NCBI GenBank assembly: GCA_904066235.2
Contig: CAJFCV020000003.1
Coordinates: 4,588,001-4,652,000 of the forward strand
Direction of reading: 5' to 3'
DNA length: 64,000 nt
DNA from: Bursaphelenchus xylophilus
Lineage: Eukaryota > Nematoda > Chromadorea > Rhabditida > Aphelenchoididae
Shown here: positions 61,652 to 64,000 of the stretch, in pieces
How positions within the stretch are numbered: position 1 is the stretch's first letter
How the letters are laid out: each line of letters opens with the position of its first letter
Notes under the pieces: model-generated
Database searches by the model: none
What the model was told of the DNA's origin: nothing
What the model saw: the letters and a program-made list of their open reading frames with translations, nothing else
Program-made: the position numbers and the translations under genes

Positions 61652-63960
61652 ATGGCGAGATCGATATTCTTACATCTCCTTTTACACTTATTATGTTGGG
61701 GACAGATGGTGGAGCAGCCTCCCAACATTTACAAATGGATCGAAGAAAATGCCCATATTTGTAAGTTGAGTTACGTTAATAGTAACATCATTTATCCAGG
61801 TACGAGTGTGCCATCGAATGGAGAGAATATTGTAAACTTTCTGACCCCAGCAGAAGGCCTTAAATGTTCGTTATGCCCTGATCATAACCCTCGAGAATCC
61901 CCAAGTAGTGCTTGTGCCGTTGAATTAAGTCCCAACGAGATCGATGTAGACATTGGATGTCATCCAAGTAAGCGCATTAAACGATTCCAATCAGCTATTA
62001 ATATCGTTTAATGACGAGATCTTTTAATGTGCATAATTACGCAACCAATCGCTCATTTCGTTTTCAGTCCCGGAGCTTTGTTTGATGGAGCTGAAAACTC
62101 GTTACGCTGATTTCTTCACATCCAAACCGAAGCCCGCGAATTCAGCCAAATCAACAGAAGACATTTTCATGACCAAGTCGAATCCCTTCGAAAAAACCGT
62201 CATAAACCAGTTGGGCAGAAGCAGTAATGTCAACTTGAAGATCAAGACGCCACGGAAAGAGATTTCAATTCCGAAATCTAATGTGTTCGCCCCTCAGGAG
62301 ACAACAAGAACGACATCAACTTCGACGACGACTAGGCCAGCTACCGTTACGTCAACAACACCAACAAGCACAAGTACGTTTACCACAACAACCACAGCTA
62401 CTACAGTTACAACACCCACTACAACAACTTCTCATAGTACCACAACAACGACTACTACACCGACAAGTACCATAACTACTACTGCAAGAACGACTACTAC
62501 TACTCAGCCACCTTTCCACGCTGATAACAACCTCGGGACATCATCAGAGCCTCTAGTAAACACTGCAACAGATGCTTTTGCTCTTATGACAGAAGTGGAT
62601 GCAGACAGCGGAGGCTTTACTACAATAAGAGCTAATATATTCAGCTCTCCCAGTGTAATGCAGCCGGTTAATTTGACAATCAACAACACTGATATGGCTA
62701 TGCATTCGAGGACAGCGCTGCCTTTGGGCCCCCTGAACAAAGAAGTTTTGCCTGGAGATTTCAAATGGGGAGAGAAATCTCATATCGATAAAAGAGTGGG
62801 CCAATCAATCTGGGCCAAGCGACCGACGTTGCCTAATTGGATCAACAAGAAAATGATTACAACGACTCCGACAACATTAATTGTTAATGTTTCGGCTAGT
62901 GTGCCGGGAACAACAACGAAAAAAGAGTGCAAAGACGCGCATTTGGTAAGAGTTAGACCATTATTCATTGTTTCTATGTGCAAAATACATATATGATTAA
63001 TAATTTTAGCTATGTTGTTTCTGGGCGATCGCCGGCGAATGCGATTCGAATCCATTTTGGATGAGGATACACTGTTCCAAGACGTGTGGAACATGCGATT
63101 GCTCACGTAAGTTTGCTTAAAACTATTCTAATGCCCGATGAACACTACACACAGAGCAGATCGTATCTTACCGTAATCTATTTAGTAAACGAAGCAGACC
63201 AATGCAACAGCACGGGCGTTGTATGTGAAATTCCCACTACAACGACTACAACAACCACCACAACAACGGCAACATCGACAACTCTGACAACAACCCTTCC
63301 AACGACGACAACAACAGAAGAAACAACTACGAGGAATTATGGGAGGTTTACAGTGAAGCCAAGATTAAAGTTACCCTCCTGGAAACAACGGCCGTTGCCT
63401 CCAGGGCCGCCGAGTTATAAACCACCCGAGACCGATGAATTCATTGATAGGGGAGAGCCCGGGATTCGACCTCCCTTCGAGCCAAAAGATGGGGTTTTAC
63501 TGGATAAATTCCCGGCTTATGGGGAGGGCTACGGAGCTAGTGGTCAGGTAAGTCAAATCTAATTTTACTCCGAGTTTTCTCAACATCCATGATTCAATTG
63601 TTTCAGAGGTCTACTCTCGAACCTCCTCCTCTCACCACAGAATTTGTCCCGACTTCCACCACCTCGATCCCACCAACCCCCTCAACTACTACTTTCTCCA
63701 CTTGTTTCAATTACAATCCCCTTTGTGAATTTTGGGCGGATCTCGGAGAATGTGCCAAGAATCCCTTCTGGATGCGGCCCAATTGTCAGAGATCCTGTCG
63801 AAGTTGTGGGGAGAGCGTTGAGGATGTGTACGCGCCTCAGGCTAAGCCAGGATGCTCCAACGAACATCAGCTTTGTCCATTTTGGGGATTTATTGGGGAA
63901 TGTGTGCGGAATCCACGATGGATGCTAAAACATTGCCGGCCGAGCTGTCGGGTCTGCTGA
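61652..63960 (+). CDS. Secreted mucin-like protein with three ShK domains
   Basis: Six exons: 61652-61760, 61800-61967, 62068-62945, 63010-63106, 63186-63547, 63607-63960; phases agree, 655 residues. A signal peptide (MARSIFLHLLLHLLCWGQ) is followed by a cysteine-containing N-terminal part, then a Thr-rich mucin-like region (about residues 165-235) in exon 3. ShK domain 1 (about 380-415) is split by an intron; a second Thr-rich tract and a Pro-rich stretch follow; ShK 2 (about 570-604) and ShK 3 (about 621-655) end the protein. Each ShK shows six cysteines and the GEC..NP.WM..C pattern. Such proteins are common in nematode cuticle, surface coat and gut secretions; O-glycosylation of the Thr tracts is likely. 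The GTG at 61646 is in frame but the ATG at 61652 fits the signal peptide. The first intron is only 39 nt and in frame, so it may be retained. Confidence 0.88.
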
Positions 63961-64000
63961 TTAGACAATATGACCTTTCATTCTTCAAGTACTACCATTT

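Noticed and set aside
1..64000. CRISPR arrays, operon promoters, rRNA, spliced-leader RNA genes
   Set aside because: The sequence is eukaryotic with introns; I saw no tandem direct-repeat arrays, rRNA segments or spliced-leader RNA sequence.

Overview
The window looks like nuclear DNA of a nematode. The evidence is compact genes with many short introns (about 40-110 bp, GT..AG, acceptors mostly TTTTAG or TTTCAG), an AT-rich intergenic background, and a gene set typical of worms: a patched-related protein, a 7TM chemoreceptor-type GPCR, a triple-ShK mucin-like secreted protein, an F-box protein and a divergent ADP/ATP translocase. I cannot name the species. Gene models were assembled by hand, checking splice sites and reading phase at each junction.

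Left block (1-18 kb), all on the minus strand. In order along the window: the 5' part of a FANCJ/BRIP1 (DOG-1)-type Fe-S helicase that runs off the left edge; a Twist-type bHLH factor; a small coiled-coil protein; a complete 8-exon patched-related (PTR) protein; weak orphan exons near 11.4-12.0 kb, one fibrinogen-domain-like; and a large glutamine-rich nuclear-type protein (5 exons seen, no start found).

Middle (18-46 kb) is gene-poor. A 13.8-kb stretch without a supportable gene separates the Q-rich gene from a K/R-rich coiled-coil gene (31.6-33.7 kb, minus). Reading phase allows the two to be one gene with a giant intron. The stretch carries repeated palindromes of the AP-2 type and a small cluster of TTTATGCAGGC motifs. 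A second poor stretch (33.7-46.3 kb) holds one inverted repeat and a possible orphan exon set.

Right block (46-64 kb), mainly plus strand: the GPCR; an SLC36/AAAP amino-acid transporter with a hairpin in one intron; the ADP/ATP translocase paralog with an altered RRRMMM signature; a full-length but inactivated mariner element with both terminal inverted repeats and TA duplications; an F-box protein with a probable GC-AG intron; a GC-rich array of hairpins next to a decayed-looking minus-strand coding block; and the triple-ShK protein, complete just before the window ends.

The genes do not form one pathway; this is an ordinary multi-function chromosomal segment. The left half is transcribed one way and the right half the other. 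The observations most worth a second look are the hairpin array at 58831-58954, the possible merger of the Q-rich and K/R-rich genes, the AP-2-like palindromes, and the altered carrier signature.
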